A DNA stretch of 64,000 nt from Flavobacterium gyeonganense (GCF_029625295.1 NZ_CP121112.1:4650001-4714000), one strand, 5' to 3'. Positions 28,575-38,956 are shown, counted from the stretch's first letter. Made by a program: numbers and translations. Notes: generated from the letters alone by a model not told the origin.

Positions 28575-29603
28575 ATGAATAAATTAGTACCTACTTCAAT
28601 TGTTGGAAGTTTACCTAAACCTGCCTGGCTTGCACCGCCAGAAAAACTCTGGTCACCCTGGAAATTAGAAGGAGATCAGTTAATTGAAGGCAAACAGGAT
28701 GCTCTTCGCATTTCTCTGCAGGAACAGCAATTGGCCGGGGTGGATATTATTAGTGATGGCGAGCAGACACGCCAGCATTTCGTAACCACTTTTATCGAGC
28801 ATTTAAGCGGTGTAGATTTTGAAAATCGTAAAATTGTAAAAATCCGTGACCGTTATGATGCAAGTGTTCCTGTGGTTGTCGGTGAGGTTGCACGTCAAAA
28901 AGCAGTTTTTGTTGAAGATGTTAAATTTTTACGTAAACTGACAGATAAACCAATAAAATGGGCATTACCTGGTCCGATGACAATGGTAGATACCTTATAC
29001 GATGACCATTACAAAAGCCGTGAAAAACTGGCATGGGAATTTGCGAAACTGCTTAATGAAGAAGCAAGAGAACTTCAGGACGCTGGTGTAGACATTATCC
29101 AGTTTGATGAACCGGCATTTAATGTGTTCTTTGATGAAGTAAACGATTGGGGAATGGCAGCATTAGAACGTGCTATTGAAGGTCTAAAATGCCAAACTGC
29201 GGTACATATCTGCTACGGTTATGGAATACAAGCCAATAATGACTGGAAAAAGACGTTGGGTTCAGAGTGGCGTCAGTACGAGGAAATTTTTCCTAAAATT
29301 CAAAAATCTAAAATTGATATTGTGTCATTAGAATGCCATAACTCACGTGTGCCTTTTAATTTAATTGAACTGGTGCGTGGCAAAAAAGTAATGGTTGGTG
29401 CAATTGATGTAGCAACTAACACTATCGAAACACCAGAAGAAGTTGCTGATACCCTGCGTAAAACTCTTGAGTTTGTAGACATCGAAAATCTTTATCCTTC
29501 GACAAACTGCGGTATGGCTCCTTTGTCCCGAAATGTGGCAAGAGGTAAATTAAGTGCTTTAAGCGCAGGAGCAGAAATTATACGCAAGGAATTTGGGATA
29601 TAG
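28575..29603 (+). CDS. mesD: Folate-independent core methionine synthase MesD (MetE C-terminal domain type)
   Basis: A 342-residue protein matching only the C-terminal catalytic barrel of cobalamin-independent methionine synthase (MetE is about 750 residues). The start LVPTSIVGSLPKPAWL and DIISDGEQTRQHF bind homocysteine in the family. GVDIIQFDEPAF is the conserved strand around residue 172. The zinc site is visible as His211 and Cys213 in HICYGYG, the acidic residue in SLECHNSR (Glu253) and Cys312 in STNCGMAPL. Missing the N-terminal folate domain, such core enzymes do not use 5-methyltetrahydrofolate-triglutamate. Pairing with DUF1852 places it in the MesD group. It methylates homocysteine to methionine in the cytosol. 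Confidence 0.9.
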   Translation: MNKLVPTSIVGSLPKPAWLAPPEKLWSPWKLEGDQLIEGKQDALRISLQEQQLAGVDIISDGEQTRQHFVTTFIEHLSGVDFENRKIVKIRDRYDASVPVVVGEVARQKAVFVEDVKFLRKLTDKPIKWALPGPMTMVDTLYDDHYKSREKLAWEFAKLLNEEARELQDAGVDIIQFDEPAFNVFFDEVNDWGMAALERAIEGLKCQTAVHICYGYGIQANNDWKKTLGSEWRQYEEIFPKIQKSKIDIVSLECHNSRVPFNLIELVRGKKVMVGAIDVATNTIETPEEVADTLRKTLEFVDIENLYPSTNCGMAPLSRNVARGKLSALSAGAEIIRKEFGI

Positions 29604-29985
29604 TTCCATCCACTATTTGGATAACGGCATCCTTATTTGCCACTCTTCCGTGGTTTACAAAAGTGACTCTACGGAAGAGATATTTCCTTCAAAAATATTC
29701 ACAAAGAAACCCATTAAGTTTCAATTCCCGGGTGTAAAAAATCACTTGAATTAGAGTTTCAAGAATCTTCCTCTACTATACACTAGATTGGTTTTTAAAA
29801 TTAAAATCACGTAATTGCTTACTAATGTGAAGTTACTTGTCTAATCTTTAAAGCAAAAGCATTAGACAAATAATAGCAGATCTTCGCTCCTATTCTGTTT
29901 CTACCGAGTATTTAAGTTCATTAAACGTTTAGCTTCATTGGGCTCTTTCCCAAAAAAGATAAAGATCACAGGATATAAATAAAAA
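29604..29985. other. Intergenic region after mesD
   Basis: 382 bases between two convergent genes (mesD and the SBF transporter). Apart from the hairpin at 29643-29679 I see no gene, repeat or promoter. Confidence 0.8.
29643..29679 (+). terminator. Possible hairpin terminator after mesD
   Basis: CTCTTCCGT at 29643-29651 pairs exactly with ACGGAAGAG at 29671-29679 across a 19-base loop, 40 bases after the mesD stop. The long loop and short T run (ATATTTCC) make it only moderately convincing. Confidence 0.5.
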
Positions 29986-30978
29986 TTATACTTCTTTTCG
30001 TCGAGCCATACGCTGAGCGATGATGCTGGCGGCAATCAATTGAAAAGCATGGTAAAGCATGAGTGGCAACAATACGATGCCGGTGATGGTACTGTGCTGA
30101 AAGAGCACTTTAGACATTACGGTACCGTGAACCAATGACTTTTTAGAGCCACAAAATAAGACCGTAATACGATCTTCGTCTGAAAAGCCAAACAAACGAC
30201 TGAGCAGTCCGACACAAAAGAATACAGCAAAAAATAATCCTATCATCCCCGCAGCGAGCCCGGCAAGTTCGACAACAGTGAAGCCTTCAAAAAGATGCTC
30301 AGAGAATGATTTACAAAAAGATGTGTAAATGATAGTGAGAATAACTCCCTGATCGAAATATTTGAGCTGTTTCTTATATTTTTCCGCAATGGCACCAAAA
30401 CGGGAGTTGAGGCAGATACCGATAATGACAGGAAGCAAGACTTGAAGAATCAGCTTTATGAAGATATCAGTGACATCAAAATCGCCTGTTGCAGAAGCGA
30501 TGAACAGTCCAACCCACAGTGGCGTAACCACTACTCCAATCAAACTTGAAATACTCGCATTAAAAATCGCAGCGGGAATATTCCCTTTGGCGATGGAAAC
30601 CATGACCACAGAAGAGGAAACTGTGGACGGTAAAGCCGCCAGAAAAAATACACCCAGCCAAAGCAGCTCAAATCCGGAGTTGACAAACAAGGGGCGAAAA
30701 GCCAAAACGATGAGCGGAAAAAACAAAAAGGTTGTTAACTGAACCACAATGTGCATTTTCCAGTTTGCAAGACCGGCTTTTAGTTTTTCAACACTCAACT
30801 TCAAACCATAAAAAAAGAAAATCAACGACACGCCTACATTTGCAATCTCTTCCAACGAAACAGGTTCTTTGACCATACCTGGCTTCGGCAAAAAATAAGC
30901 CAGCAGAATCATAGTGCCAATCATTAATAAAAAACCGTCAAAACCTGCTTTACTTAATACTTTTAATAATTTCTTCAA
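29986..30978 (-). CDS. SBF-like (YfeH-type) bile acid:sodium symporter family transporter
   Basis: A 330-residue inner-membrane protein with about ten hydrophobic helices, such as FDGFLLMIGTMILLAYFLP, VGVSLIFFFYGLKL and GIVLLPLMLYHAFQLIAASI. Diagnostic segments are the discontinuous region FLAALPSTVSSSVVMVSIAKGN (residues about 113-134) and FCGSKKSLVHGTVMSKVLF near the C-terminus, characteristic of the YfeH/SBF-like CPA subgroup. The family moves organic anions with sodium; this subgroup has no settled substrate. It is divergent from an Lrp/AsnC regulator 156 bases away, which probably controls it and hints at an amino- or keto-acid substrate. Confidence 0.92.
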   Translation of the reverse strand: MKKLLKVLSKAGFDGFLLMIGTMILLAYFLPKPGMVKEPVSLEEIANVGVSLIFFFYGLKLSVEKLKAGLANWKMHIVVQLTTFLFFPLIVLAFRPLFVNSGFELLWLGVFFLAALPSTVSSSVVMVSIAKGNIPAAIFNASISSLIGVVVTPLWVGLFIASATGDFDVTDIFIKLILQVLLPVIIGICLNSRFGAIAEKYKKQLKYFDQGVILTIIYTSFCKSFSEHLFEGFTVVELAGLAAGMIGLFFAVFFCVGLLSRLFGFSDEDRITVLFCGSKKSLVHGTVMSKVLFQHSTITGIVLLPLMLYHAFQLIAASIIAQRMARRKEV

Positions 30979-31002
30979 TTTTATTCAGTTTAATTTTCTA
31001 CG

Positions 31003-31010
31003 CAAAGTTA
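31003..31010 (-). promoter_or_regulatory. Candidate -7 element for the SBF transporter
   Basis: TAACTTTG on the minus strand matches TANNTTTG, 25 bases before the ATG at 30978. No TTG lies at the right -33 distance. Confidence 0.4.
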
Positions 31011-31103
31011 TCTTATAGAACTAAAAAAGCTTCCTAATACCGATACTTAAGAGAATTGAACTGTTTTACAAGATAAAACAAGTATTATTTACTTTTTTAA
31101 ACG

Positions 31104-31111
31104 TATTTTTG
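31104..31111 (+). promoter_or_regulatory. Candidate -7 element for the Lrp gene
   Basis: TATTTTTG matches TANNTTTG and lies 23 bases before the Lrp ATG at 31135. The -33 position lacks TTG. Confidence 0.4.
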
Positions 31112-31134
31112 AAACTTAAAAAGATTTTTATTCT

Positions 31135-31596
31135 ATGGAAGAACTCGATACTACCGATCTGCTTTTGTTGAAAATATTAGGAAACAATTCAAGTTTTACT
31201 ATCAAGGAACTTGCCGCGCAGGTAAATCTGTCACCAACTCCTGTACTACAGCGTGTAAAAAGGCTGGAGAATAATGGCTACATCAAAAAATACATCGCCT
31301 TAATTGACCATGAGAAATTTGGACATGGATTTATTGTTTTTTGCAACATAAAGCTCAAACAGCATGATCGTAACATCGGCAACAGCTTTGTCGAGGATAT
31401 TATGAAAATTGATGAAGTAGTAGAATGCTATAACATTTCAGGGGATTATGATTTTATTCTTAAGGTTTTCGCAAAGGATATGAAACATTACCAGAATTTC
31501 GTCTTTAATAAATTAGGTTCCGTCGAAAGTATCGGCAGTACGCAGAGCACTTTTGTAATGTCAGAAATAAAAAACCTGCACAACATAAACCTATAA
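31135..31596 (+). CDS. Lrp/AsnC family transcriptional regulator
   Basis: A 153-residue regulator. The N-terminal winged helix-turn-helix covers about 1-60 (DLLLLKILGNNSSFTIKELA, NLSPTPVLQRVKRLENNGYI). The C-terminal RAM/AsnC ligand domain covers about 65-145, with VVECYNISGDYDFILKVFAKDM as its signature strand-turn-strand. Lrp proteins assemble as octamers or higher and respond to amino acids. The divergent arrangement with the SBF transporter suggests direct control of that gene. Confidence 0.94.
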   Translation: MEELDTTDLLLLKILGNNSSFTIKELAAQVNLSPTPVLQRVKRLENNGYIKKYIALIDHEKFGHGFIVFCNIKLKQHDRNIGNSFVEDIMKIDEVVECYNISGDYDFILKVFAKDMKHYQNFVFNKLGSVESIGSTQSTFVMSEIKNLHNINL

Positions 31597-31842
31597 AGGC
31601 TTTATTGATTTTAATTTCGGCTCAGAATTGGTTTATTATTTGGGTTTACGAAATAATCTAAGACATAGTACAGAAACGAGTTTAAATGGTTAAGTTTCTA
31701 TCCTGCTCCAATTTTTATACAAACAAAGTTTTTTAAATTTTAATACATTATAATTTTATTGCTTTTTTTCATAAAATCATTTTAATATATTAGTATAAAA
31801 AGAAAAAATATAGTTTTAACAATTAACACTAATTAAGACCAC

Positions 31843-32366
31843 ATGATAATCAGATATAGTATTTTTCTAACCGCATTTCTACTTATAACAATGAGTTCCT
31901 GTAATTCATCAAACGCAACTGATTTTAAGGAGTCGCTTGATCAATCGGAGCGCAAAGCCTTTAATATTATTGTTGGAAAAAAAGGCTCAGGAGAAAAAAA
32001 CTGGAATATCTCGAAAAAGAAGATTATAAAAACGCTATAAAGGCAGTGGATCAGCAGGCGATAGATTTTGATATTATTATAGCAGATATTCACAGGTTAC
32101 CTGCTGATGATATCCCAGAAGGTCAGCAGCTAAAAACTGCCTCCCTGGAATACTATCAATCTCTTAAAGAACTTCATATATTCGATAAAAAGGATATAGA
32201 GCAGCAGGCACTTCTGAAAACATTAAAGAAAGATGAATTAGAGGATGCCCTAAATAAGCTTAAGGAACTGGCACAACAAAAAAAGATGCTTTACAATGCT
32301 TTATATAAGAAAGAAGCTCTTCTATATACTGCTACACAACGTTTTAAGGCTGCTAATGGTATTTAA
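31843..32366 (+). pseudogene. Small lipoprotein of unknown function, frameshifted in a poly-A run
   Basis: The ATG at 31843 opens a lipoprotein signal (FLLITMSSCNSS, Cys20), then FKESLDQSERKAFNIIVGK. The frame fails just after a seven-A run at 31994-32000. The next frame continues at once as KKLEYLEKEDYKNAIKAV and runs to a stop at 32364-32366. Adding one A gives a 174-residue protein that is mostly helical and rich in Lys, Glu and Gln (LKKDELEDALNKLKELAQQKK, a coiled-coil-like stretch broken by the usual heptad hydrophobics). I do not recognise the family. Its neighbours give no functional hint. Confidence 0.7.
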
Positions 32367-32384
32367 TCACGAAAATCCTATCCA

Positions 32385-34447
32385 TTATTTTAAATAATCA
32401 GTCAAATCAGTTTTTGATAAATAATCTAAATTATATACAGGACGTTCAATATCAAATGGAATCGGTCTTTTACTAAATTGCTGGAAATAAAGTAAGCAGC
32501 CGTCTTTCCATATTTGAGCATCCCTGCTCTGACGACGCAGTTTACTTTGCACTTCAAAAAAACGCTGTTCATCAATATAAGGTTGCGCCTTATCCCATAT
32601 TTTTTGAAATTCTCGTACTTCTTTTACACCTTTATCATAAGTATAACAAAGTTCATCCCAAAGAATGCGTTCATTTTTCATCTTATAATCCCATGGTAAA
32701 TGATGAAACCATAATAAATATATTTCAGGACATGTCTCAATATTTTCAAACTGACTTTTTAGTGGCTCATGATATTGATTTACAGCCCCGGAACCTTTTT
32801 CTGTTCGGTCAAAGCCAATTCCGGAAGCATCTGCTTTATGATAATAAGCAGCAGTCCAATCGCTACGGATGCCTTTAGGTCCAAACCATGGTCCAGGACC
32901 ATAATGGGTATTGTTTAAGCCTGCAAAAATATGATGAAGTCCAAGTGGCATTGAATAATTTACAGCTGCCTCATGACTTTCTAACATTAGTTGCTTTACA
33001 GGTTCAAGAAAGTTTTTTTCCAATCGGATACTTTACTATCTTTTTCTTCGATTGGATAAAAAGTTAATTTTAGCCATTCATCTGCTATTTTCTCACTTGT
33101 AATTTGGTTATTCCAGGCCATTCGGCCAAACGCATACCAGTTTGACTGGGCAAAATGATGACCACACCAATTGGTGTCTAAACCAATATTAGCTACACCT
33201 GCAATTGCTGTATGTTTTTGAGGAAAAATACTTGCATCAGTAGTACGGGCAACAGTACTTCCTACCCCTTCCTGATGAGTATCACTTTTCAGGAACTCTT
33301 CCCACATCTTTGCCAAATAGACTAATTGTTCTGAATGTCCAAGATATTCCTGAGTAATTTGTAATTCAGGCATTACAGACGTTTTTTTCATTGCTCCAAA
33401 GAGCGGATTGAATGGTTCGCGTGGCTGAAAATCAACAGGTCCGTTTTTTACCTGAATAATTACGTTGTCACGAAACTGACCATCAAGCGGCATGAACTCA
33501 TTATAAGCCTGAGCCGCCCTGTCCTTGCTATTGATTTCATATACAAAAGCACGCCACATAATGATACCTCCGTAAGGTTTGACTACATCAGCAAGCATGT
33601 TGGCTCCATCAGCATGAGTTCTTCCAAAATCCTGTGGGCCAGGTTCTCCTTCACTATTGGCTTTTATTAAGAATCCTCCAAAATCAGGTATAATTTTGTG
33701 AATTTCTTTTGCTTTATCTTTCCACCATTTAATCACTTCAGAATTTAAAGGGTCTGACGTTTTTAATCCGCCAATTAAAGTTGGTGATGAAAATTTAACG
33801 GAGAGATAGGTTTTTATACCATACGGACGCATAACTTCCGAAATTGCTTTTACCTTCTGAAGACATTCAGTGGTTAGCATCAGTTTTGAAGAATTGACAT
33901 TATTCAAAACTGCACCATTAATTCCGATAGAAGCGTTGGCACGTGCATATTCTTTCCATAATATCCTGTCGTTATCCGTTACTGCATATCCTTTTTCCAT
34001 ATCATGCCAGAATATTGATTTGCCTGCATAACCACGTTCTACTGAGCCATCCAGGTTGTCCCAATGGTTTAAGATTCTTCTCTCGTAGGAAGGATTGCAT
34101 ATTTCATTTTGAATTGCTTCGCCAGTTTGCTGGCGACGCAAAAGTTCGTAAGCACCATATAAGATTCCTAGTTCTGTATTGGCCTGAATCTCATTTTCAG
34201 AAATTTTAAAACCATCACCTTTAATTGCTTTGGATTTTTTTATAGTCAAAAGAAGTTTAGCTCCGTTTTTACCTTGCCAGGATTGTTCCAGCTCCTGTTT
34301 GGCAATAGCTATAGTTGAAGATTTACTGAAACAAACAATAGTTACTTTTCCCGTACTTTTTGCACGTAGCCAAAGAAGATGTCCGTCTTCTGCATGAAGA
34401 TTAAATGTTGTGGATATTAAAATTAAAAAGACTAGTGTTTTTTTCAT
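32385..34447 (-). pseudogene. GH67 alpha-glucuronidase, single frameshift
   Basis: Reading from 34447, a signal peptide (1-19, ending NLHAE) leads into a GH67 N-terminal domain and catalytic barrel. They include NHWDNLDGSVERGYAGKSIF, the acid motif ANSEGEPGPQ (Glu266) and the base region NGPVDFQPREPF with MPELQITQEYLG. The frame breaks in a seven-A run (33013-33019 on the plus strand) after SDWKKTFL. The next frame supplies the C-terminal GH67 domain, PLGLHHIFAGLNNTHYGPGP and DRTEKGSGAVNQYHEPL, to 32385. One extra A restores 687 residues, the normal family size. GH67 removes (4-O-methyl)glucuronic acid from the non-reducing end of xylo-oligosaccharides. It follows GH115 after 29 bases in one operon. 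All catalytic residues are upstream of the lesion. Confidence 0.93.
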
Positions 34448-34476
34448 TTTTAATCTAATGTTGAAGTTTATTAAAT

Positions 34477-37455
34477 CTATTTTGAATTATGTAAGACAGG
34501 CGGTGCTCCAAAATAACTCGGATAATTGTTGTCAGGGTTCACAACAATTTTTTCAAGCACTATTTCAGGATCTATCATAATTACTTTCAGTGTGTGAATT
34601 CCAGGTTCTTTGACATCTATTTCAAAATCCAGCCAACGCATATTATCAAAAATTTCATTTCTGCGGAATTGCCCGGCACCAATCAGGGCAATGTTTTTAT
34701 TGATCGCCGGGTAAGGTTTTAAAACTGATGATCTTGCTAAAATTTCTGGTGTATATTCTTTGAATTCATCATGAAAACCTTTTCTTGCATCCAACACCTG
34801 AGGTGTCTGATCATCAAGTGTTACACCAATTCTCAACCCGCGCTGCGGATATACATCCTGAGTAGGAAGAATACCTAAACAAACCGTACTTTTTCCAGTT
34901 GTTGGAAGAAATACTTTATATTCCAGTGTAGCACCGTCCTCTGTTGTAATGTTCCTGGCTGTTACATAGGATATTCCCATATTAGCTTTGCCTTTACCTA
35001 AATCCGGCAGGACAATCCATTTTGCATCTTTCCCGGGTTTATTAGCATTGAATTGATAGGCAGGGATAGTAAATTCGCCTGTGAAATTGCCAAAAAAAGG
35101 TTCTTTTAGTTTTGGTAAGGCTGCTTTAACTGCATTAACTGATACAGCTATAATTTCATTATCTTTTTTTATTTCGACAATACCAGTTGATTTTCCTTCG
35201 GACAATTTTTTCCAGTCAACGTCTACCAAAATCCGAACATCTTTTTCTACTTTTCCTTTGTTACTACTTAATTTAATCCAAGGCTGATTTGCTTTAGCTT
35301 CAAACTCAAAAGAACCTGTACCACGATTGAACACATCTATATAATAAGATTGTTTTTTAAGTATATCAAAAACCGGAAGCTGAAGTTTTTCCTGATTTGC
35401 TGGCCATGCTGCCTCAGAACCTTCCGTTGCAATTCCCATTGCAGGTTCGGCAAGCCGCATCACTTCTTTTAATTCAGGTAATTTATTTTCTTTTGGCATT
35501 TGCCAGGTTGTATAACCGATATGAATATCTGACATCATATTTTTCCACTTCCCATTTGACATCGGACCGTTATAATAATCACTTAATTTTTTATCAAGAG
35601 CAAAAAGATCTTTTGCTTTTTGCGCATAATCGTTGGCACTTACTCTTCCTTGTTTCGCATAGAGCTGGTTTTTACCGGCGGAAAGATAAATTTCGGCAAC
35701 ACCTGCAGAAGCCTTCGTAGGATAAAGTACTAACTGATAATAAGTGTCTTTTAGTTCCGGTGCAATTTTTGCCTCTAATGCTTCGGCTTTAGCGGTAACA
35801 TCTTTCCAAAGCTGGAGCATGCGGTCAGCTTCATTATGATTTACATAACTGAAAATTTGAGGTGTCTGGACTTCTGCCTTTCTTAAAAGATTGTATTTAG
35901 AATATTTAGAAACAATATCTGCGATTTCTTCGGCATGTTCCTTTCCAAAAATGCCTTTAGCCCAGTTAATAGTATAATCCATTGTTTTGCTTGCAGGATA
36001 TGCATCAGGATTCCAGGCGAAATGCATAATGAAGTCAATAGGTAGTTCTTTTGGCTTCAAATCTCCCACATTAACTATCCAGATACGGTCGAGTCCGCTT
36101 TGATAAGCTAAATTGAATTGCTCCTGAAGCTTAGGGATGGTGGTAGTATTGACCCATCGATCGTTATTTGGTCCTCCGTTCATATCAATGTGATAATACA
36201 GACCGCTTCCGCCTTTTCTGTTTTTTTCTTTTGGCGGCGCAATACGTCGGATGTACCCCCAATTATTATCACAAAATAATAACGTAATATCATCAGGTAC
36301 ATTGAACCCTGCATCGTAATACCGCTGTACTTCAGTAAAAATTGCCCATAGTTGCGGATGGTTGGCAGGATCATCATTATAGACTTTCTGAATGATATCC
36401 CGTTGACTTTTTATTACATTTTCTAAAGTTTTTATATTATCAAGATCATTTCCTTTTCCCATCGCTACATCACCATCGCCACGCATACTCATAGTAATCA
36501 GGTTCTCATAATTTTTATTTCGATTAAGGCCTTCAAACCAAAATTTCTCCAGGTTTGTGCTGTTTTTAACAAAATCCCAGTCCCCTATTTCCTGTTTGCG
36601 TTTTGTATATTCTTTTTGCGAACGCATCATTGGTTCGTGATGAGAAGTTCCCATTACAATTCCGTATTCGTCAGCCAAAGCCGGACTCATAGGATCATCT
36701 TCATTAAAAGCGCTACTCCACATAGCCGGCCACATATAGTTGGCTTTCAAACGCAAAAGCAATTCAAACATATTTACATACATTTTGGAATTGATTCCTC
36801 CAAATTTAATGCTAGCCCAACCGCCGAAAGAAGGCCATTCATCATTAATGAAAATTCCACGGTACTTAACTTTAGGAGATTCTTGTACATAGCGACCTGC
36901 TTTTACAAATAATTGATTGCTTTTTTTAGCAGGAACATCAGCCCAAAAATACCAGGGAGAAACGCCTATTTTTTCAGACATATCATAGATTCCATAAATG
37001 GTTCCCCGTTTATCACTTCCGGCAACAACCAAATTACCATCTACAGTTTGAATGATAAAGGATTCCCATTGCCCTTTTATTTCTGAAACATCTATTTTTT
37101 TATCGGCAATTAACTGGTCTATTATTTTACTTTTGCCTATTGTTCCAATTAAAATTGCGCCTTTGGCAGGATAAATTGATTTATGAAAAATATCAGGTTT
37201 GATTTGGGAAACTTTGCGTACATCATCAGCTAAGTCATTAGCGGCACGGATCACCCCTTTCCAGTCTGAATCATCAAGATAGATTGAGGCTGACTTTCCA
37301 TTAACAACAATTGAAAAAGCATTTTTTGAAGCTTTGTATTCAACATATTGAGGCGGCGTTTTGTAATCACTTTTATCAGCAGCGATGACTTGAAATGGTT
37401 TAAACAGCATAATTCCCAAAATAAGAAGTATAGCTTTTAATTTATTAAGATTCAT
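34477..37455 (-). CDS. GH115 alpha-1,2-glucuronidase acting on xylan
   Basis: A 992-residue enzyme with signal peptide (1-25, ending VIAA). The N-terminal domain (about 35-190, KGAILIGTIGKS, GIYDMSEKIGVSPWYFWADV) resembles the GH67 N-domain. The catalytic barrel has FINDEWPSFGGWA (about 203-213), LKANYMWPAMWSSAFNEDDP, MGTSHHEPMM, LLFCDNNWGYIRR and YYHIDMNGGP. A helical domain and C-terminal beta-sandwich domains follow (QPWIKLSSNKGKVEKDVRI and the end FGAPPVLHNSK). GH115 removes (methyl)glucuronate from internal as well as terminal xylose units of long xylan, complementing GH67. It lies between GH43 and GH67 on one strand, and the order implies a single transcript from the promoter near 38920. 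Confidence 0.95.
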   Translation of the reverse strand: MNLNKLKAILLILGIMLFKPFQVIAADKSDYKTPPQYVEYKASKNAFSIVVNGKSASIYLDDSDWKGVIRAANDLADDVRKVSQIKPDIFHKSIYPAKGAILIGTIGKSKIIDQLIADKKIDVSEIKGQWESFIIQTVDGNLVVAGSDKRGTIYGIYDMSEKIGVSPWYFWADVPAKKSNQLFVKAGRYVQESPKVKYRGIFINDEWPSFGGWASIKFGGINSKMYVNMFELLLRLKANYMWPAMWSSAFNEDDPMSPALADEYGIVMGTSHHEPMMRSQKEYTKRKQEIGDWDFVKNSTNLEKFWFEGLNRNKNYENLITMSMRGDGDVAMGKGNDLDNIKTLENVIKSQRDIIQKVYNDDPANHPQLWAIFTEVQRYYDAGFNVPDDITLLFCDNNWGYIRRIAPPKEKNRKGGSGLYYHIDMNGGPNNDRWVNTTTIPKLQEQFNLAYQSGLDRIWIVNVGDLKPKELPIDFIMHFAWNPDAYPASKTMDYTINWAKGIFGKEHAEEIADIVSKYSKYNLLRKAEVQTPQIFSYVNHNEADRMLQLWKDVTAKAEALEAKIAPELKDTYYQLVLYPTKASAGVAEIYLSAGKNQLYAKQGRVSANDYAQKAKDLFALDKKLSDYYNGPMSNGKWKNMMSDIHIGYTTWQMPKENKLPELKEVMRLAEPAMGIATEGSEAAWPANQEKLQLPVFDILKKQSYYIDVFNRGTGSFEFEAKANQPWIKLSSNKGKVEKDVRILVDVDWKKLSEGKSTGIVEIKKDNEIIAVSVNAVKAALPKLKEPFFGNFTGEFTIPAYQFNANKPGKDAKWIVLPDLGKGKANMGISYVTARNITTEDGATLEYKVFLPTTGKSTVCLGILPTQDVYPQRGLRIGVTLDDQTPQVLDARKGFHDEFKEYTPEILARSSVLKPYPAINKNIALIGAGQFRRNEIFDNMRWLDFEIDVKEPGIHTLKVIMIDPEIVLEKIVVNPDNNYPSYFGAPPVLHNSK

Positions 37456-37631
37456 TTTACTACGGTTTGGTTAATAGGTATAATAGTTAGTTTCATCAGA
37501 GATTAAGTAAGTATATAGAAATGACTTACAATTATGGTTAATAAAAATGAGGAATAATTAAATATTTAAAAAGATATTATCGTTGTCTTACATGAAGCTT
37601 GATACAAATTAAATTTTCTCCGATTTTTGAT

Positions 37632-38749
37632 TTAATATTTGATAATCTGCTCTGTCCATGTAGGTCCGGTAATATAAAACATACCATCTTCGTATTTTAC
37701 GGGTTCAATTCCCATTTGTGGAGTAAGTTCCCATGGCTGGAAAGACTGACTGTATGGATAAGGTCTTTTTTCATACATAAAATAGTGACAGGAATTCCAT
37801 AGATTTCCATCGGGTCCTATAAATAGTGCATTATGGCCGGTCTCCTGATAAGGGTCTTCGGTATCAGTAAAAAAAGATTTTCATAACCACCTTCTCTTGC
37901 CATTTGTTCTCTATACTGTTTTTTGCGGGTTCCAAAAATAGGATCCGGTGAAGCGAGTTCCCACGGCCCGAAAGGACTTTTTGATTTGAGTAAGGCAACT
38001 TCATATCCACGTGTCCATGTTGAGAAAAACATAAAATAAGTCCCTTCTTTTTTAATAACAAAAGGACCTTCAATACCGCCAACCATCCAATCGGGCCATC
38101 CAGGTTGTTTTTTATCTAGAAACTTAGCTAGTGGTGTGGTTAATTTTCCGGTTTTCAAATCAATTTTTGCCTGAAAAAGGCCGTTTCCACTGCAGTAAAA
38201 ATATACCTGGCCATCTTCGTCTTCAAATAATGTCGCATCGTTGTTATATTGAGGTGTGATTGGGCCATTTAACAGTTTATAAGGACCAGTAATTTTATCT
38301 GACGAAAAAAGCCAGACATTATGAGTAGCCATACCTTTCGGATCTTCTTTGGTTACTTCTCCACTGTTTACAGTCATATAAAATTTACCTTTTATTTTAT
38401 GAATTTCAGGAGCCCAGAATCTCCCATTATATGGTGTATTTGGAGGTAATTTCTTAGCGTCAATTAAAAAAGAATGCTGTTTCCAGTTAAGCAGATCCTT
38501 TGAAACTAATAAACGAACTCCGGGATTATGTCCTTCCCAAACAGGATTGGACGTTCCCACGCAATACCAGGTATCACTTTCTTTGATAATAAAATGATCC
38601 CGCATTGAAATTGCAGAATCCCTTGTAATAGGATTAGTATAGCGAAATTGTTTTTTTAGAGAACTTTTCTGTTTATTATTTTGTGCAAAATTTATATTTG
38701 AAATAAAAAAGCATAATAATGATATTATAGTTAGTTTAAATGTTTTCAT
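37632..38749 (-). pseudogene. GH43 beta-xylosidase/arabinofuranosidase-type enzyme, single frameshift
   Basis: A signal peptide (1-22, ending INFAQ) precedes the five-bladed GH43 propeller. The catalytic triad is visible: Asp51 in SMRDHF (base), Asp171 in NNDATLFEDEDG (pKa modulator) and Glu227 in GGIEGPFVIKK (acid). The annotated frame ends early at 37817, with an unrelated tail after GGYENLF. At a seven-A run (37869-37875 on the plus strand) one more base restores FFTDTEDPYQETGHNALFIG and further GH43 sequence, ending TWTEQIIKY at 37632, for 372 residues. GH43 removes xylose or arabinose. It is the promoter-proximal gene of the GH43-GH115-GH67 cluster and has the strongest promoter seen in the window. 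Confidence 0.92.
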
Positions 38750-38917
38750 TTATTGATATATACATTTATTTTTAAATAAGTTTTGAATAATCGATATTAT
38801 AGGAGTATAACCAAAATAAAAGGCTAGACTAAATTGATAGGCCTATAATTTGTTTTAACCTTGATTTTAATAGTCTTGAATTGAAAATTTAATAATTCAT
38901 TACTATTACCTATTTAG

Positions 38918-38956
38918 CAAATATAAAAAAATAGAATTAAAAAACAACCGGTTGCA
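38918..38956 (-). promoter_or_regulatory. Near-consensus promoter with palindromic operator for the GH43-GH115-GH67 cluster
   Basis: On the minus strand TTG (38947-38945), exactly 19 bases, then TATATTTG (38925-38918) matches the Bacteroidota -33/-7 consensus. CAACCGGTTG (38945-38954) is a perfect 10-base palindrome overlapping the -33 TTG. The same half-site and following T run (GGTTGTTTTTT) occur in the GH5 promoter at 22211-22253. A dimeric repressor of the LacI type would block the promoter from this position. The regulator gene is not in the window. Confidence 0.8.
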
